Positions 26,596 through 39,252 of a DNA stretch of 64,000 nt are shown here, in pieces. The notes beneath the pieces were generated by a model that worked only from the letters and a program-made list of their open reading frames with translations, made no database searches and was not told the DNA's origin. Origin of the DNA: Burkholderia sp. L27(2015) (GTDB lineage: Bacteria; Pseudomonadota; Gammaproteobacteria; Burkholderiales; Burkholderiaceae); the NCBI RefSeq assembly GCF_009765705.1, contig NZ_LMUX01000021.1, forward strand, positions 27,607-91,606. Direction: 5' to 3'. Position numbers and translations under genes: made by a program. Position 1 is the first letter of the stretch; every line of letters starts with the position of its first letter.

Positions 26596-28665
26596 ATGAC
26601 GACCCCGCCTATCAGTCAAACTGCGAATGAAACTGTGACCCAAACTGTGACCCAACCCGCGAGTCAAACCGCGCTCATGGCCAATGCAATCCGCGCGCTC
26701 GCGATGGATGCGGTCCAGCAAGCCAATTCCGGCCACCCCGGTATGCCCATGGGCATGGCTGAAATTGCTGTTGCGCTTTGGCACCGCCATCTCAAGCATA
26801 ATCCGGTCGATCCGCACTGGCCCGATCGCGATCGGTTCGTTTTGTCCAATGGTCACGGTTCGATGCTGTTGTACTCGTTGCTGCACCTGACGGGCTACGA
26901 TCTGCCGCTCGACGAGTTGAAGAATTTCCGCCAGATGCATTCCAAAACGCCGGGGCATCCGGAGTTTGGCATGACGCCGGGCGTGGAAACCACCACCGGG
27001 CCGCTGGGCCAGGGGCTGGCGAACGCGGTCGGGATGGCGCTTGCGGAGGCGCTGCTGGCCAAGGAGTTCAATACCGAGCGCCTGAAGATCGTCGACCACC
27101 ACACCTATGTCTTTCTCGGCGATGGTTGCCTGATGGAAGGCATTTCGCACGAAGCGTGTTCGCTGGCCGGCACGCTCAAGCTCGACAAACTCATCGCGCT
27201 GTACGACGACAACGGCATTTCGATCGACGGCCACGTCGAGCACTGGTTTGCCGACAACACCCCCCAGCGGTTCGAAGCCTATGGCTGGCATGTCATCGCG
27301 AACGTCGATGGCCACGATGTCGAGGCGCTGGACGCCGCGATTGCCGCCGCGAAATGCGCGGGCAAGCCGACGCTGATTTGTTGCAAGACGGTTATCGGTA
27401 AAGGTTCGCCCAATAAGGCCGGCACTCACGATGTGCACGGTGCTGCGCTGGGCGCCGCGGAAATTGCCGCAACGCGCGCGGCACTGGGCTGGAGCGCCGA
27501 GCCGTTCGTGATCCCGGCCGAAGTCTATCAAGCATGGGATGCCAAAGCCGCAGGGGCCACGGCCCAGGCGAGCTGGCAAAAAACGTTCGACCAGTACCGC
27601 GAAGCGCACGCCGAGAAGGCCGCGGAATTCGAACGCAGGATCGCCGGAAAGCTGCCGCAGCGCTGGTCGCAGGCCGCGGCCGAGATCATTGAAAGCGTCA
27701 ACCTGAAGGCCGAGACGGTCGCTACACGCAAGGCCTCGCAACAAGCGATCGAAGCGATTGCCGCGGTGCTGCCCGAGTTGCTCGGCGGCTCGGCCGATCT
27801 GACCGGCTCGAACCTGACCAACTGGAAAGCATCCAAGCCCGTGCGCGCAGGCCAGGACAGCCTCGAGTGGGGCAATCACATCAACTTCGGCGTGCGTGAG
27901 TTCGGCATGAGTGCGGCGCTGAACGGAATCGCACTGCATGGCGGCTACATCCCGTTTGGCGGCACGTTTTTGACCTTCTCCGATTACAGTCGCAATGCGT
28001 TGCGCATGGCCGCGCTGATGAAAATCCGCTCGCTGTTCGTGTTCACGCACGACTCGATCGGACTGGGCGAAGACGGCCCGACGCACCAGTCGGTAGAGCA
28101 TGTTTCCAGCTTGCGCCTGATTCCGCATCTCGACGTCTGGCGTCCGGCCGACACGGTCGAGTCGGCGGTGGCCTGGACCGAAGCCGTGGGGCGTCAAGGT
28201 CCGAGCTGCCTGATCTTCAGTCGCCAGAATTTGCCGTTCGTGCCGCGTAGCGACGCGCAGATTGCGGGTATCAAGCGTGGCGGCTACGTGGTGCGCGACT
28301 GGAATGACGACATCCCGGCTCGCAAGATCATCCTGATCGCCACCGGTTCCGAATTGGAGTTGGCGATGGCCTCGATCGAGCCGCTGGCTCGCGTGGGAAT
28401 CGGCGCACGCGTCGTGTCGATGCCGGCCACCACCGTATTCGATCGGCAGGACGCGGATTGGCGCGAACGGGTATTGCCGCGCGGCGTGGCTCGCGTCGCG
28501 ATCGAAGCGGGTGTAAGCAGCTTCTGGCACAAATATGTAGGTCTGGACGGTGGCCTGGTTTGCCTCGATACATTTGGCGAATCGGCGCCGGCTGGCACCC
28601 TGTTCAAGCATTTCGGCTTCACCGTCGAACACGTGGTAGCGACGGCCAAGAAGACGCTCGGCTAA
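26596..28665 (+). CDS. tkt: Transketolase
   Basis: Transketolase moves two-carbon units between sugar phosphates in the pentose phosphate pathway, using thiamine diphosphate. It is 689 residues, about 20 longer than typical because the N-terminus (residues ~8-27: tetrads [12 protein letters not shown]) is built from a 12-bp repeat. Core motifs are [34 protein letters not shown], the ThDP-binding [13 protein letters not shown] (~175-187) and [16 protein letters not shown] in the pyrimidine domain. The start is ATG at 26596; a non-family extension is open to 26215. The gapA gene follows 42 nt downstream. Confidence 0.96.
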   Translation: MTTPPISQTANETVTQTVTQPASQTALMANAIRALAMDAVQQANSGHPGMPMGMAEIAVALWHRHLKHNPVDPHWPDRDRFVLSNGHGSMLLYSLLHLTGYDLPLDELKNFRQMHSKTPGHPEFGMTPGVETTTGPLGQGLANAVGMALAEALLAKEFNTERLKIVDHHTYVFLGDGCLMEGISHEACSLAGTLKLDKLIALYDDNGISIDGHVEHWFADNTPQRFEAYGWHVIANVDGHDVEALDAAIAAAKCAGKPTLICCKTVIGKGSPNKAGTHDVHGAALGAAEIAATRAALGWSAEPFVIPAEVYQAWDAKAAGATAQASWQKTFDQYREAHAEKAAEFERRIAGKLPQRWSQAAAEIIESVNLKAETVATRKASQQAIEAIAAVLPELLGGSADLTGSNLTNWKASKPVRAGQDSLEWGNHINFGVREFGMSAALNGIALHGGYIPFGGTFLTFSDYSRNALRMAALMKIRSLFVFTHDSIGLGEDGPTHQSVEHVSSLRLIPHLDVWRPADTVESAVAWTEAVGRQGPSCLIFSRQNLPFVPRSDAQIAGIKRGGYVVRDWNDDIPARKIILIATGSELELAMASIEPLARVGIGARVVSMPATTVFDRQDADWRERVLPRGVARVAIEAGVSSFWHKYVGLDGGLVCLDTFGESAPAGTLFKHFGFTVEHVVATAKKTLG
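26618..26677. repeat. 12-bp in-frame tandem array at the tkt N-terminus
   Basis: Five 12-bp units occupy 26618-26629 to 26666-26677. The second and third are identical (AAACTGTGACCC); the flanking ones have diverged. They add about 20 residues of four-residue periodicity ahead of the conserved transketolase domain. Confidence 0.9.
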
Positions 28666-28707
28666 TTTAGGTAACGGTTCTACTGAGTTAATACTGGAGA
28701 TGACATC

Positions 28708-29718
28708 ATGACGGTACGCATTGCAATCAACGGCTATGGCCGGATCGGACGTAACACGCTGCGCGCGCTTTACGAAGGCGGCAAAAAGCACGATATCGAA
28801 ATCGTCGCAATCAACGATCTGGGCGATGCGTCAACCAATGCTCATCTGACGCAATACGACACGGCGCATGGCCGTTTCCCCGGCACGGTGACCGTCGACG
28901 GCGATTATATGGTGGTCAACGGCGACAAGATCCGCGTGCTGGCCAACCGCAACCCGGCCGAACTGCCGTGGGGTGAACTCAAGGTCGACGTGGTGCTTGA
29001 GTGCACCGGCTTTTTCACCACCAAGGAAAAGGCCAGCGCCCATTTGAAAGGCGGCGCAAAGAAAGTACTGATTTCGGCCCCCGGCGGCAAGGATGTCGAC
29101 GCGACCATCGTGTACGGTGTCAATCACCACATCCTGAAAGCCAGCGATACGGTGGTTTCGAACGCATCGTGCACCACCAACTGTCTGGCGCCGCTGGTCA
29201 AGCCGCTGAGTGACAAACTGGGCATCGTCAACGGGCTGATGACCACCATCCATTCCTATACCAACGACCAGGTTTTGACCGACGTTTATCATGAAGACTT
29301 GCGCCGCGCTCGCTCGGCCACGCACAACATGATCCCGGCCAAAACCGGTGCCGCGGCGGCGATTGGCCTGGTGTTGCCGGAACTGAACGGCAAGCTCGAC
29401 GGTTTTGCGATTCGCGTGCCGACGATCAATGTGTCGTTGGTCGACCTGTCGTTTATCGCTGAACGCGACACCACGGTCGACGAAGTGAACGCCATCATGA
29501 AAGAAGCCGCGGACGGCTCGCTCAAAGGCATCCTCGCTTACAATACCGCGCCGCTGGTTTCGGTCGACTTCAACCACAATCCGGCTTCGTCGAGCTTTGA
29601 CGCGACCCTGACCAAAGTGTCGGGCCGCCTGGTCAAGGTGTCGAGCTGGTACGACAATGAGTGGGGCTTCTCGAACCGGATGCTCGATACGGCGGTGGCG
29701 CTGGCGACAGCCAAGTAA
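28708..29718 (+). CDS. gapA: Glyceraldehyde-3-phosphate dehydrogenase
   Basis: This 336-residue type I GAPDH interconverts glyceraldehyde-3-phosphate and 1,3-bisphosphoglycerate. It has the Rossmann start [17 protein letters not shown], the catalytic cysteine in [13 protein letters not shown] (~150-162), and the terminal [22 protein letters not shown] lies 8 nt before the ATG. The last codons (AKstop) are the first unit of a 14-bp tandem array that continues past the stop. Position after tkt and, further on, edd-eda groups several central-carbon genes but not in one operon. Confidence 0.97.
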   Translation: MTVRIAINGYGRIGRNTLRALYEGGKKHDIEIVAINDLGDASTNAHLTQYDTAHGRFPGTVTVDGDYMVVNGDKIRVLANRNPAELPWGELKVDVVLECTGFFTTKEKASAHLKGGAKKVLISAPGGKDVDATIVYGVNHHILKASDTVVSNASCTTNCLAPLVKPLSDKLGIVNGLMTTIHSYTNDQVLTDVYHEDLRRARSATHNMIPAKTGAAAAIGLVLPELNGKLDGFAIRVPTINVSLVDLSFIAERDTTVDEVNAIMKEAADGSLKGILAYNTAPLVSVDFNHNPASSSFDATLTKVSGRLVKVSSWYDNEWGFSNRMLDTAVALATAK

Positions 29719-29778
29719 GCTCGGCCAAGTAGAGGGGGCAAGGTAAAGCTGGCGAAGTAACGCCGGCCAAGTAGAGCG
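29709..29778. repeat. 14-bp tandem array starting in the last codons of gapA
   Basis: Five 14-bp units in register (29709-29722, 29723-29736, 29737-29750, 29751-29764, 29765-29778) follow the pattern GGCCAAGTAnnnnn. The first contains the native gapA stop codon TAA, and the stop-like TAG/TAA is reproduced in every copy. A 10-bp duplication (AAACGCAGC) follows near 29788-29807. Confidence 0.92.
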
Positions 29779-29812
29779 CGGTCAGCGAAACGCAGCAAAA
29801 CGCAGCAGGCGC

Positions 29813-29855
29813 AAAAAAGCCGCGAGCGGGGGCCATCCCCACTCGCGGCTTTTTA
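29813..29855. terminator. Bidirectional terminator between gapA and fur
   Basis: AAAAAAGCCGCGAG (29813-29826) and CTCGCGGCTTTTTAA-type sequence (29842-29854) form a stem of over 15 bp, extended by CGGGG/CCCC, with a small loop. A runs on the left and T runs on the right let it serve both convergent genes. Confidence 0.92.
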
Positions 29856-29879
29856 ATGATCTCGATTCTGCTTGGCCGC

Positions 29880-30308
29880 TTAGTGCTTGCGATTGGGACA
29901 GTTTTCCCGGCGGCATGAGCCATACAGTGCGAGCGCGTGCTCATGCAGTTCGAACCCGCGTTCTTTCGCGATCGACTGCTGGCGTCGTTCGATTTCGGCG
30001 TCGTAAAATTCTTCGACCACACCACAATCCAGGCACACCAAGTGATCGTGGTGGGTTCCTTCGTTGAGTTCGAACACGGCCTTGCCCGATTCGAAGTTGC
30101 TGCGGCTGAGCAGGCCCGCTTGCTCGAACTGAGTCAGAACCCGGTAAACGGTGGCGAGCCCGATGTCGAGTTCCTCCTGCAGCAAGTGACGATAGACGTC
30201 TTCGGCTGTCAGATGCCGGACACTGCTGTTCTGGAAAATCTCGAGGATTTTCAGTCTGGGCAAGGTCGCCTTTAGACCAATATTTTTCAGATCCGAGGGA
30301 TTAGTCAT
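29880..30308 (-). CDS. fur: Ferric uptake regulator
   Basis: Fur is the iron-responsive repressor. The 142-residue protein has the N-terminal winged helix ([40 protein letters not shown]) and C-terminal metal sites [11 protein letters not shown] (~86-96) and [12 protein letters not shown] second Cys pair (SCRRENC) lies at the C-terminus. The gene is divergent from bamE, as in many beta- and gamma-proteobacteria. The 104-nt shared spacer is A/T-richer (CAATAATAATGGG) but I cannot call a certain Fur box. Confidence 0.97.
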   Translation of the reverse strand: MTNPSDLKNIGLKATLPRLKILEIFQNSSVRHLTAEDVYRHLLQEELDIGLATVYRVLTQFEQAGLLSRSNFESGKAVFELNEGTHHDHLVCLDCGVVEEFYDAEIERRQQSIAKERGFELHEHALALYGSCRRENCPNRKH

Positions 30309-30412
30309 CGTGGGGCAAGCCTAGAGTACAATACGAAGCCCCAATAATAATGGGTTTTAGGCTTTTACTGTCAGAATCAAATCAGCGCATCTAAACGCGG
30401 CAAGTGGGTGAA

Positions 30413-31141
30413 ATGACATCAAAATTCTTGTTCGACTTGACTGGACGCCTGGCTGCGCGGCGCACCGGCCATCGCATTGCTGTACTGGCCCTGGCCGGCG
30501 CGGTCGGTACGCTCAGCCTCGGGGCGTGCTCTACGTATAACAGTTTGACGCAGAGCATTGCACAACGCATAACCCCGTATCGCATTACGATCGTGCAAGG
30601 CAATTTTGTCTCAGCCGAAGCGGCCGCCAAGCTCCAGGCGGGCATGTCGCGCAACGACGTGCGTCTGGTGTTGGGTACGCCGTTGCTCACTGACATGTTC
30701 CACAGCGATCGCTGGGATTACATCTTCTATTTTAAACGGGGCTCGACCGACGTGGTCCAGCAGCGCGTACTGACGGTCTATTTTGACAGTGACCGGCTCA
30801 TGCGTTGGACCGGGGCCGAAGATCTGCCGTCCGAGCAGGAACTGTTGGCGCAAATCGACGGCGATCGCAAGAGCGCCAGGTCGCTGGAGACGGAGCGCAA
30901 GGCTGCGGCGGCTGCTGCTGCCAGTGCAGCGGTGGCTGCCAGTGCCGCGGCCGCAGCTGCGCCAGTGACGGCGCCAGCGCCGAGCGCTGCAGCCAACGTG
31001 CCCGCAGCACCGGTGGGCGACACCTCCGGTGGCAGCTACGGGCTACGGGCGCCGGCTGCGCGCAACACCTCGCAGCAGTTCACGCTGCCCACGCCGACCT
31101 CGGTGGCGACGCCGCTGGACGCCGCGTCGGCCGCGAAGTAA
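30413..31141 (+). CDS. bamE: Outer membrane assembly lipoprotein BamE (SmpA/OmlA)
   Basis: BamE is a lipoprotein of the BAM complex, which inserts beta-barrel proteins. A signal peptide ends in the lipobox LSLGAC (~residue 40). The SmpA/OmlA domain follows, with ITIVQGNFVSAEAAAKLQ and MSRNDVRLVLGTPLLTDMF, and ends near residue 145. The last ~95 residues are Ala/Ser/Pro-rich and low complexity, much longer than in enteric BamE (~113 residues). ATG 30413 is chosen; GTG 30404 would add three residues. It is divergent from fur and upstream of dapB. Confidence 0.93.
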   Translation: MTSKFLFDLTGRLAARRTGHRIAVLALAGAVGTLSLGACSTYNSLTQSIAQRITPYRITIVQGNFVSAEAAAKLQAGMSRNDVRLVLGTPLLTDMFHSDRWDYIFYFKRGSTDVVQQRVLTVYFDSDRLMRWTGAEDLPSEQELLAQIDGDRKSARSLETERKAAAAAAASAAVAASAAAAAAPVTAPAPSAAANVPAAPVGDTSGGSYGLRAPAARNTSQQFTLPTPTSVATPLDAASAAK

Positions 31142-31174
31142 CAGGCTTGCCCTCTACGCCGTTGTGGTGACGTT

Positions 31175-31972
31175 ATGAAAATTGCTATCGCAGGGGCATC
31201 CGGCCGCATGGGCCGGATGCTGATCGAAACCGTGTTGGACGACCCCGATGCGCAGCTCACGGGGGTGCTCGACCGGCCCGGCAGCCCTTTGCTTGGGCAG
31301 GACGCCGGCGCGCCGCTGGGCCGACAAACCGGCGTGTTGATCACCGATGACACCGAACAGGCACTCGTCAACTCCGAGTTCTTGATCGATTTCACCCGTC
31401 CGGAAGCGACGCTCGCGTATCTGAAGGCGGCGCGTCGTCACGGGGTCAAATTGATCGTCGGCACCACCGGCTTTAGCGACGCGCAGAAGGACGAGTTACA
31501 GCAGGCCAGCCAGACGGTGGCGATGGTGGTCGCGCCCAACATGAGCGTGGGCGTCAACGTTACCTTCAAGCTGCTCGAAATCGCCGCGCGTTATTTAGCG
31601 ACCGGCTATGACATCGAGGTCATCGAAGCCCATCACCGGCATAAGGTCGATGCGCCGTCAGGCACGGCCTTGAAAATGGGCGAAGTGCTGGCGCAAGCGT
31701 TGGGACGTGACTTGGCGCAGTGCGCCGTCTATGGGCGCGAAGGCGTTACCGGCGAGCGCGATCCGTCGACCATCGGGTTCTCGACGATACGCGGCGGCGA
31801 CATCGTAGGTGATCACACAGTGCTGTTCGCCGGCATCGGCGAGCGCATCGAGATCACCCACAAATCGGCCAGCCGCCTCAGTTATGCACAGGGCGCGCTG
31901 CGCGCAGCCCGCTTTCTCGCGACCCGCACGAGCGGCTGCTTCGATATGCAGGACGTGCTCGGGCTGCGTTGA
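31175..31972 (+). CDS. dapB: 4-hydroxy-tetrahydrodipicolinate reductase
   Basis: DapB reduces the DapA product with NAD(P)H on the route to diaminopimelate and lysine. The 265-residue protein has the N-terminal nucleotide motif [14 protein letters not shown] (~4-17), the conserved VGTTGFSD (~97-104), and the catalytic segment [20 protein letters not shown] (~152-171). The product feeds peptidoglycan, linking it with mpl and mtgA in this window. It lies 33 nt after bamE and is probably co-transcribed. Confidence 0.97.
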   Translation: MKIAIAGASGRMGRMLIETVLDDPDAQLTGVLDRPGSPLLGQDAGAPLGRQTGVLITDDTEQALVNSEFLIDFTRPEATLAYLKAARRHGVKLIVGTTGFSDAQKDELQQASQTVAMVVAPNMSVGVNVTFKLLEIAARYLATGYDIEVIEAHHRHKVDAPSGTALKMGEVLAQALGRDLAQCAVYGREGVTGERDPSTIGFSTIRGGDIVGDHTVLFAGIGERIEITHKSASRLSYAQGALRAARFLATRTSGCFDMQDVLGLR

Positions 31973-32062
31973 ACGCAGGGTTGGCGTCGAGATTGGGCGT
32001 ATGGCTGCATGGCGTTGCACGTCGCTGCATGCGGCATCCCTCGGCTAAATCAAAGGTCCTGA

Positions 32063-32734
32063 ATGGCAACCACTGGCGTACTCCATTATCTAGAAGCCGG
32101 CGACACGGTGACTCACGGCGTCGCATGGCTTTTGGCTATCATGTCCGTGGCCAGTTGGTGTTTCCTGTTGGCTAAGAGCTGGATGCTCAGCCGTACCCGT
32201 CGGCAGGCGCCGCGCGCTCTGGGCGTGTTCTGGCAGGCGCCTTCGCTGTCCGAGGGGGTGCTGGCGATGCGCGGCGTCGAACGCGAACGGGTTTTCACGC
32301 CGTTGGCCGAGGCGGCCTTGCAGTCGGCCGAGGCCGACATGCCTGCGGCGATGCTGGCGCGCGTCGAACTCGATGAACGGGTGCTACGCAGTCTGAGATT
32401 TGCCTTGCACGCATCGCAACGCCGACTCGAATTCGGCCAGGTGCTGCTCGCCTCGATCGGCAGCACGGCGCCTTTCGTCGGTTTGCTGGGGACGGTGTGG
32501 GGCATTTATCACGCGTTGGGAAACATCGCCGTAAGCGGCCAGACTGCGCTCGAGAATGTCGCCGGCCCGGTCGGTGAAGCGCTGATCATGACGGCGTTCG
32601 GCCTGGTCGTGGCAATTCCGGCTGTGCTGGCCTACAACGTGCTGGGCCGCATGATACGGCAGCTGGGCGAAGACCTCGACGGGTTTGCGCACGACCTGCA
32701 TGTGTACGTATGCGCGACGCGCACCGACGTGTAA
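32063..32734 (+). CDS. exbB: MotA/TolQ/ExbB proton channel family protein
   Basis: This 223-residue inner membrane protein has three predicted helices. The first is at residues ~15-37; the other two lie in LLASIGSTAPFVGLLGTVWG (~130-149) and AFGLVVAIPAVLAYNVLG (~177-194), the regions that form the proton channel with ExbD. It energises an outer-membrane partner through the proton motive force. No tonB gene is adjacent, so assignment to ExbB rather than TolQ rests on the pairing with the next gene and absence of tolA/tolB. AAAGG precedes the ATG. Confidence 0.9.
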   Translation: MATTGVLHYLEAGDTVTHGVAWLLAIMSVASWCFLLAKSWMLSRTRRQAPRALGVFWQAPSLSEGVLAMRGVERERVFTPLAEAALQSAEADMPAAMLARVELDERVLRSLRFALHASQRRLEFGQVLLASIGSTAPFVGLLGTVWGIYHALGNIAVSGQTALENVAGPVGEALIMTAFGLVVAIPAVLAYNVLGRMIRQLGEDLDGFAHDLHVYVCATRTDV

Positions 32735-32756
32735 ATGGCGCGGAGCACGGTACAAA

Positions 32757-32798
32757 GCGGGCGTAACCCGGCGGGCGTAACCCAGCGGACGTAAGCCG
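32757..32798. repeat. 14-bp tandem array between exbB and exbD
   Basis: GCGGGCGTAACCCG (32757-32770), GCGGGCGTAACCCA (32771-32784) and GCGGACGTAAGCCG (32785-32798) form a head-to-tail triplet inside an otherwise ordinary operon spacer. Confidence 0.92.
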
Positions 32799-32869
32799 CC
32801 AAAGCCGACCTGGGCGCCCAAAGCACGGACCTAGGGACCGAAGCGGATCAACCCGACAGGAGCACTCTC

Positions 32870-33334
32870 ATGGCGTTCGGTGGATTTGACCCACATGGCG
32901 CAGGCCGATCCAAAGCGGCGCCGATGTCCGATATCAACATGACGCCGCTGATCGACGTGATGCTGGTGCTGTTGGTGATTTTCATCATCACCGCGCCGTT
33001 GCTGACGCACGCGATCCGACTCGATTTGCCGCGCGTGGCGGCGGCCAGCGCGCCTGAAACGCGTCGCACCGTTACCGTTACCGTCGACGCCGCGGGTAAG
33101 CTGTACTGGAACGATAAAGCGATTTCGCTGACCGACCTGCGCACGCGTATGACTGATGAAGGGCGTAGTCCAGAGCCGGCCGAACTGCATCTGCGCGCCG
33201 ATCAGGCCTCGCGCTATCAGGTGATCGCCGCGGTTATGTCCGCCGCTCAGCAGGCCGGATTGTCGCGGATCGGCTTCGTTACCGAACCGCCGAGCGCGAA
33301 CGTGACGCCCCAAAATGTAACTCCGCCTAATTGA
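32870..33334 (+). CDS. exbD: ExbD/TolR family biopolymer transport protein
   Basis: This 154-residue single-pass protein has one N-terminal transmembrane helix (VMLVLLVIFIITAPLL, ~residues 26-41). The essential Asp lies in DINMTPLIDVMLVLLV, the proton-conducting residue that works with ExbB. A periplasmic domain follows with a C-terminal VMSAAQQAGLSRIGFVTEP typical of ExbD/TolR. It sits 135 nt downstream of exbB on the same strand, with the tandem triplet in between, and has AGGAG before the ATG. Confidence 0.93.
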   Translation: MAFGGFDPHGAGRSKAAPMSDINMTPLIDVMLVLLVIFIITAPLLTHAIRLDLPRVAAASAPETRRTVTVTVDAAGKLYWNDKAISLTDLRTRMTDEGRSPEPAELHLRADQASRYQVIAAVMSAAQQAGLSRIGFVTEPPSANVTPQNVTPPN

Positions 33335-33421
33335 GCCAATAGCGTGACCGCTTAGCGCTCCGTTGCGGCTCGTCCAGCCGGTATAATCAAGGACTTTGGT
33401 TGCAGGCAAGTGCCACACTAA

Positions 33422-36076
<2,655 letters not shown>

Positions 36077-36110
36077 AGATTCATAGATTTCGTCGATAGG
36101 AAGCACAGTG

Positions 36111-36644
36111 ATGCGCAGACTCTGGTTAATCCTCGCAAGCAGCATGTTGCTGCTGTCCGCTTGCGGCTTTCATTTGAAAGGGGAGCAGGATTACGCGTTC
36201 AAGCGGCTATACATCGTCGCCCCGGCTGACATGCAGGCGCGCATGCGCCGCTTGATCGAGGGGGGCAGTGATACCGTCGTGGTCGAGGACAAAAAGGACG
36301 CGGATGCGATTCTTACCGTGACGGAATCGAGTAACCAGAGAACGCTGACCTTGAATCTGCTGGGGGTCGCGCAGGAGTATGAATTGGTCTCCTACTTCTC
36401 TTATCAAGTCAGTGCGAAAGACGGTCACGTACTGATTGCTCCGAGCACGATCCGGCTGAACCGTTCGCTCACGTATAGCGATCAGTTTTATCTGGCGAAA
36501 TCGACCGAGGCCGATTTGCTTTACGCGGATATGCGCAGCGACGCCGCCGATCAACTGGTGCGGCGCCTGTCGGTGGTGCGCAGCTTCAACTCCACGGTGC
36601 CGGGCATCAATCCGCACGGCCCGTTACCCACGCCGCCGCTGTAA
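36111..36644 (+). CDS. lptE: LPS-assembly lipoprotein LptE
   Basis: LptE plugs and assembles the LptD barrel that places LPS in the outer leaflet. The ~177-residue precursor has a signal peptide and lipobox LLLSACGFHLKG (Cys near residue 19), and the C-terminal family segment LVRRLSVV. The start is ATG at 36111 (AGGAAG 7 nt upstream); GTG 36108 would add one residue. It lies 34 nt after leuS and is followed by holA, the conserved order. Confidence 0.94.
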   Translation: MRRLWLILASSMLLLSACGFHLKGEQDYAFKRLYIVAPADMQARMRRLIEGGSDTVVVEDKKDADAILTVTESSNQRTLTLNLLGVAQEYELVSYFSYQVSAKDGHVLIAPSTIRLNRSLTYSDQFYLAKSTEADLLYADMRSDAADQLVRRLSVVRSFNSTVPGINPHGPLPTPPL

Positions 36645-36715
36645 GTGGGCGACGCGAGTGTCTTCGAGGGTGCATTGCGAGGTGGGATTAAATACGCACA
36701 GTTTCCGGAGCTGCG

Positions 36716-37777
36716 ATGCAACTGCGTGCTGATGGGCTAGAACCCCACCTGGCCAAAGGGTTGGGGCGCTGCTACACCGTTTTTGGGGACGAGCCGCTGC
36801 TGGTTCAAGAGGCGGTCGACCGGATTCGGGTGGCCGCGCGTGCCGCGGGCTTTACCGAGCGTTCGGTCTTTTCGGTCGAGCGTGGTTTCGACTGGAGCGT
36901 GCTGCTGGGCGCCAATCAGTCGATGTCTTTGTTCGGCGATCGGCAACTGATTGAATTGCGCATCCCCACCGGCAAGCCGGGCAAGGAGGGTGGCGAGGCA
37001 CTGCGTACGCTGGTGGCCACGGACAATCCTGACAGCATGCTGCTGATCACCTTGCCACGGCTGGACGCCGCCACGCAGAAGGCCGCCTGGTTTTCGGCGC
37101 TGGCGGAGCGTGGCGTGAGCGTGCGCATCGATGCGGTCGAGCGGGCGCACCTGCCGAACTGGATTGCACAGCGCTTGGCCACGCAAGGGCAAAAGTTCGC
37201 TGCCGGCGAAGAAGGTCGCCGAGCGCTGCAATTTATCGCAGAAAAAATCGAAGGCAATTTGTTGGCGGCACATCAGGAAATCCAGAAACTGGGTTTGCTG
37301 TATCCGAGCGGCGTGCTGAGTTTCGAGCAGGTGCAGGATGCGGTTTTGAACGTGGCCCGTTACGACGTCTTCAAGCTCAACGAGGCCATGCTCGCCGGCG
37401 ACGTGTCGCGTCTTGCCCGCATGATAGACGGCTTGCGCGGGGAGGGCGAAGCCGCCGTGCTGGTGCTGTGGGCGGTCGTCGAAGAGATACGCATGCTGTT
37501 GCGCGTGAAGCGCGGCGTGGCAGCGGGCAAGCCGGTCGCTACGCTGTTACGGGAAAACCGCGTGTGGGGGCCGCGTGAGCGGCTCGTCGGTCCCGCGGTG
37601 GCGCGACTGAGCGAAGCGGTGCTCGAGCGCGGCCTGTCACTGGCTGCGCGGCTGGATCGCCAGGTCAAAGGACTCAGCGGCGCGGTGCCCGGCAACAAGC
37701 TCAGCGAGCCGCCGGCCAATCCCTGGGATGGCCTATTCGAATTGGCGATGACGGTAGCGTTGGACGGCCGCCGCTAA
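36716..37777 (+). CDS. holA: DNA polymerase III delta subunit
   Basis: HolA is the clamp-loader subunit that opens the beta sliding clamp. The 353-residue protein has the family N-terminus with LGRCYTVFGDEPLLVQEAVDR, the LLGANQSMSLFGDRQLIELR region (beta-binding side), and the C-terminal collar domain with VKGLSGAVPGNKLSEPP. Length and order (leuS-lptE-holA) match proteobacterial homologs. GGAG lies 5 nt before the ATG. Confidence 0.95.
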   Translation: MQLRADGLEPHLAKGLGRCYTVFGDEPLLVQEAVDRIRVAARAAGFTERSVFSVERGFDWSVLLGANQSMSLFGDRQLIELRIPTGKPGKEGGEALRTLVATDNPDSMLLITLPRLDAATQKAAWFSALAERGVSVRIDAVERAHLPNWIAQRLATQGQKFAAGEEGRRALQFIAEKIEGNLLAAHQEIQKLGLLYPSGVLSFEQVQDAVLNVARYDVFKLNEAMLAGDVSRLARMIDGLRGEGEAAVLVLWAVVEEIRMLLRVKRGVAAGKPVATLLRENRVWGPRERLVGPAVARLSEAVLERGLSLAARLDRQVKGLSGAVPGNKLSEPPANPWDGLFELAMTVALDGRR

Positions 37778-37905
37778 CTTTCACACGAACGTTTTACAAT
37801 GGAAGCTCAGCCGACTGACCGCGCGGGTTGCGCAGCGGGGCGATTGAGCGAATTGGCCAACCGGATTGGCTGAACGCGTGGCTAAAGAACTCGATAAAGA
37901 ACACG

Positions 37906-39195
37906 ATGGATATCGAACAAAGCATGAATCAGTTGGGCCAGCGTGCGCGTGCCGCATCGCGGGCGATGGCACGCGCTTCGAGCGCCGCAAAAAACCAGGC
38001 GTTGGATGCGATCGCGCATGCGCTTGAACGCGATGCGGCGCGTCTGAAGGCGGCCAATGCGCGTGACGTCGCGCGCGCTACTGAAAACGGCATGGACGCA
38101 GCGTTCATCGACCGCTTGACACTGTCCGACAAGGCGCTCCACAGGATGATCGTCGGGCTGCAGCAGGTGGCCGCGCTCGCCGATCCGATCGGCGAGATCA
38201 GCAACCTCAAGTTTCGTCCGAGCGGGATCCAGGTCGGGCAGATGCGCGTGCCGCTGGGCGTGGTCGGCATCATCTACGAATCGCGTCCCAACGTCACGAT
38301 CGATGCTGCCGCGCTATGCCTGAAATCGGGCAATGCGACCATCTTGCGCGGCGGCTCCGAAGCGATTGAAAGCAACACCGCGCTTGCGCTCCTGATCGGC
38401 GAGGGGCTGGTGGCTGCCGGCTTGCCGGCCGACGCCGTGCAAGTGGTGGCTACTACCGATCGCGCGGCGGTAGGCAAGCTCGTCACAATGACCGACTATG
38501 TCGATGTGATCGTGCCACGCGGTGGCAAAGGGCTGATCGAACTACTGATGCGCGAAGCGCGGGTGCCGATGATCAAGCATCTGGACGGCATCTGTCATGT
38601 GTATATCGACGACTCCGCCGACCTGAACAAGGCAGTAACCGTAAGCGACAACGCCAAGACGCACCGCTACGGCACCTGCAATACGATGGAAACGTTATTG
38701 GTGGCGCGCGGTATAGCGCCGCGCATCCTGCCGCAATTGGCGATGATCTACCACGGCAAGCACGTCGAACTGCGGGTCTGCGCCGAAACGCGCGTGCTGT
38801 TGCAAAACGCTGCCGCAGAACACGGTGCGGTATTCGGTTCCTTGGTCGACGCGACCGAGGCTGACTGGAGCACCGAATATCTGGCGCCGGTACTCGCCAT
38901 CAAGATCGTCGACGATCTTGATGCGGCGATCGAGCACATCAACCACTATGGCTCGGCGCACACCGACGCGATCGTCACCGAGAACTACGACCATGCGATG
39001 CGCTTCTTGCGCGAGGTCGACTCGGCAAGCGTGATGGTCAATGCCTCCACACGTTTTGCCGATGGCTTCGAATTCGGGCTGGGCGCCGAGATCGGCATCT
39101 CCAACGACAAGCTGCATGCGCGCGGCCCGGTCGGGCTGGAGGGGCTGACTTCGCTGAAATATATCGTGCTCGGGCATGGCGAGGCGCGCCAATAG
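37906..39195 (+). CDS. proA: Gamma-glutamyl phosphate reductase
   Basis: ProA makes glutamate-5-semialdehyde from gamma-glutamyl phosphate with NADPH, in proline synthesis. The 429-residue protein is an aldehyde-dehydrogenase-type enzyme. It has [20 protein letters not shown] and the catalytic cysteine in [10 protein letters not shown] near residue 257, and ends with [13 protein letters not shown]. The start is ATG at 37906 ([12 protein letters not shown]); upstream in-frame sequence from 37828 is spacer with decayed repeats. It lies 128 nt after holA. proB is not in the window. Confidence 0.96.
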   Translation: MDIEQSMNQLGQRARAASRAMARASSAAKNQALDAIAHALERDAARLKAANARDVARATENGMDAAFIDRLTLSDKALHRMIVGLQQVAALADPIGEISNLKFRPSGIQVGQMRVPLGVVGIIYESRPNVTIDAAALCLKSGNATILRGGSEAIESNTALALLIGEGLVAAGLPADAVQVVATTDRAAVGKLVTMTDYVDVIVPRGGKGLIELLMREARVPMIKHLDGICHVYIDDSADLNKAVTVSDNAKTHRYGTCNTMETLLVARGIAPRILPQLAMIYHGKHVELRVCAETRVLLQNAAAEHGAVFGSLVDATEADWSTEYLAPVLAIKIVDDLDAAIEHINHYGSAHTDAIVTENYDHAMRFLREVDSASVMVNASTRFADGFEFGLGAEIGISNDKLHARGPVGLEGLTSLKYIVLGHGEARQ

Positions 39196-39252
39196 TGCAT
39201 CCGGTCTGGCCGTTCGGCCAGCTATCCGCTCCTTCTCGTCACAGGTATCCTG

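Noticed and set aside
26557-28791. 744-codon open frame antisense to tkt
   Set aside because: It is a shadow of the transketolase gene and shows no recognisable domain.
30309-30412. Possible Fur box in the fur-bamE spacer
   Set aside because: AATAATAATGGG resembles only part of the 19-bp consensus; too weak to annotate.
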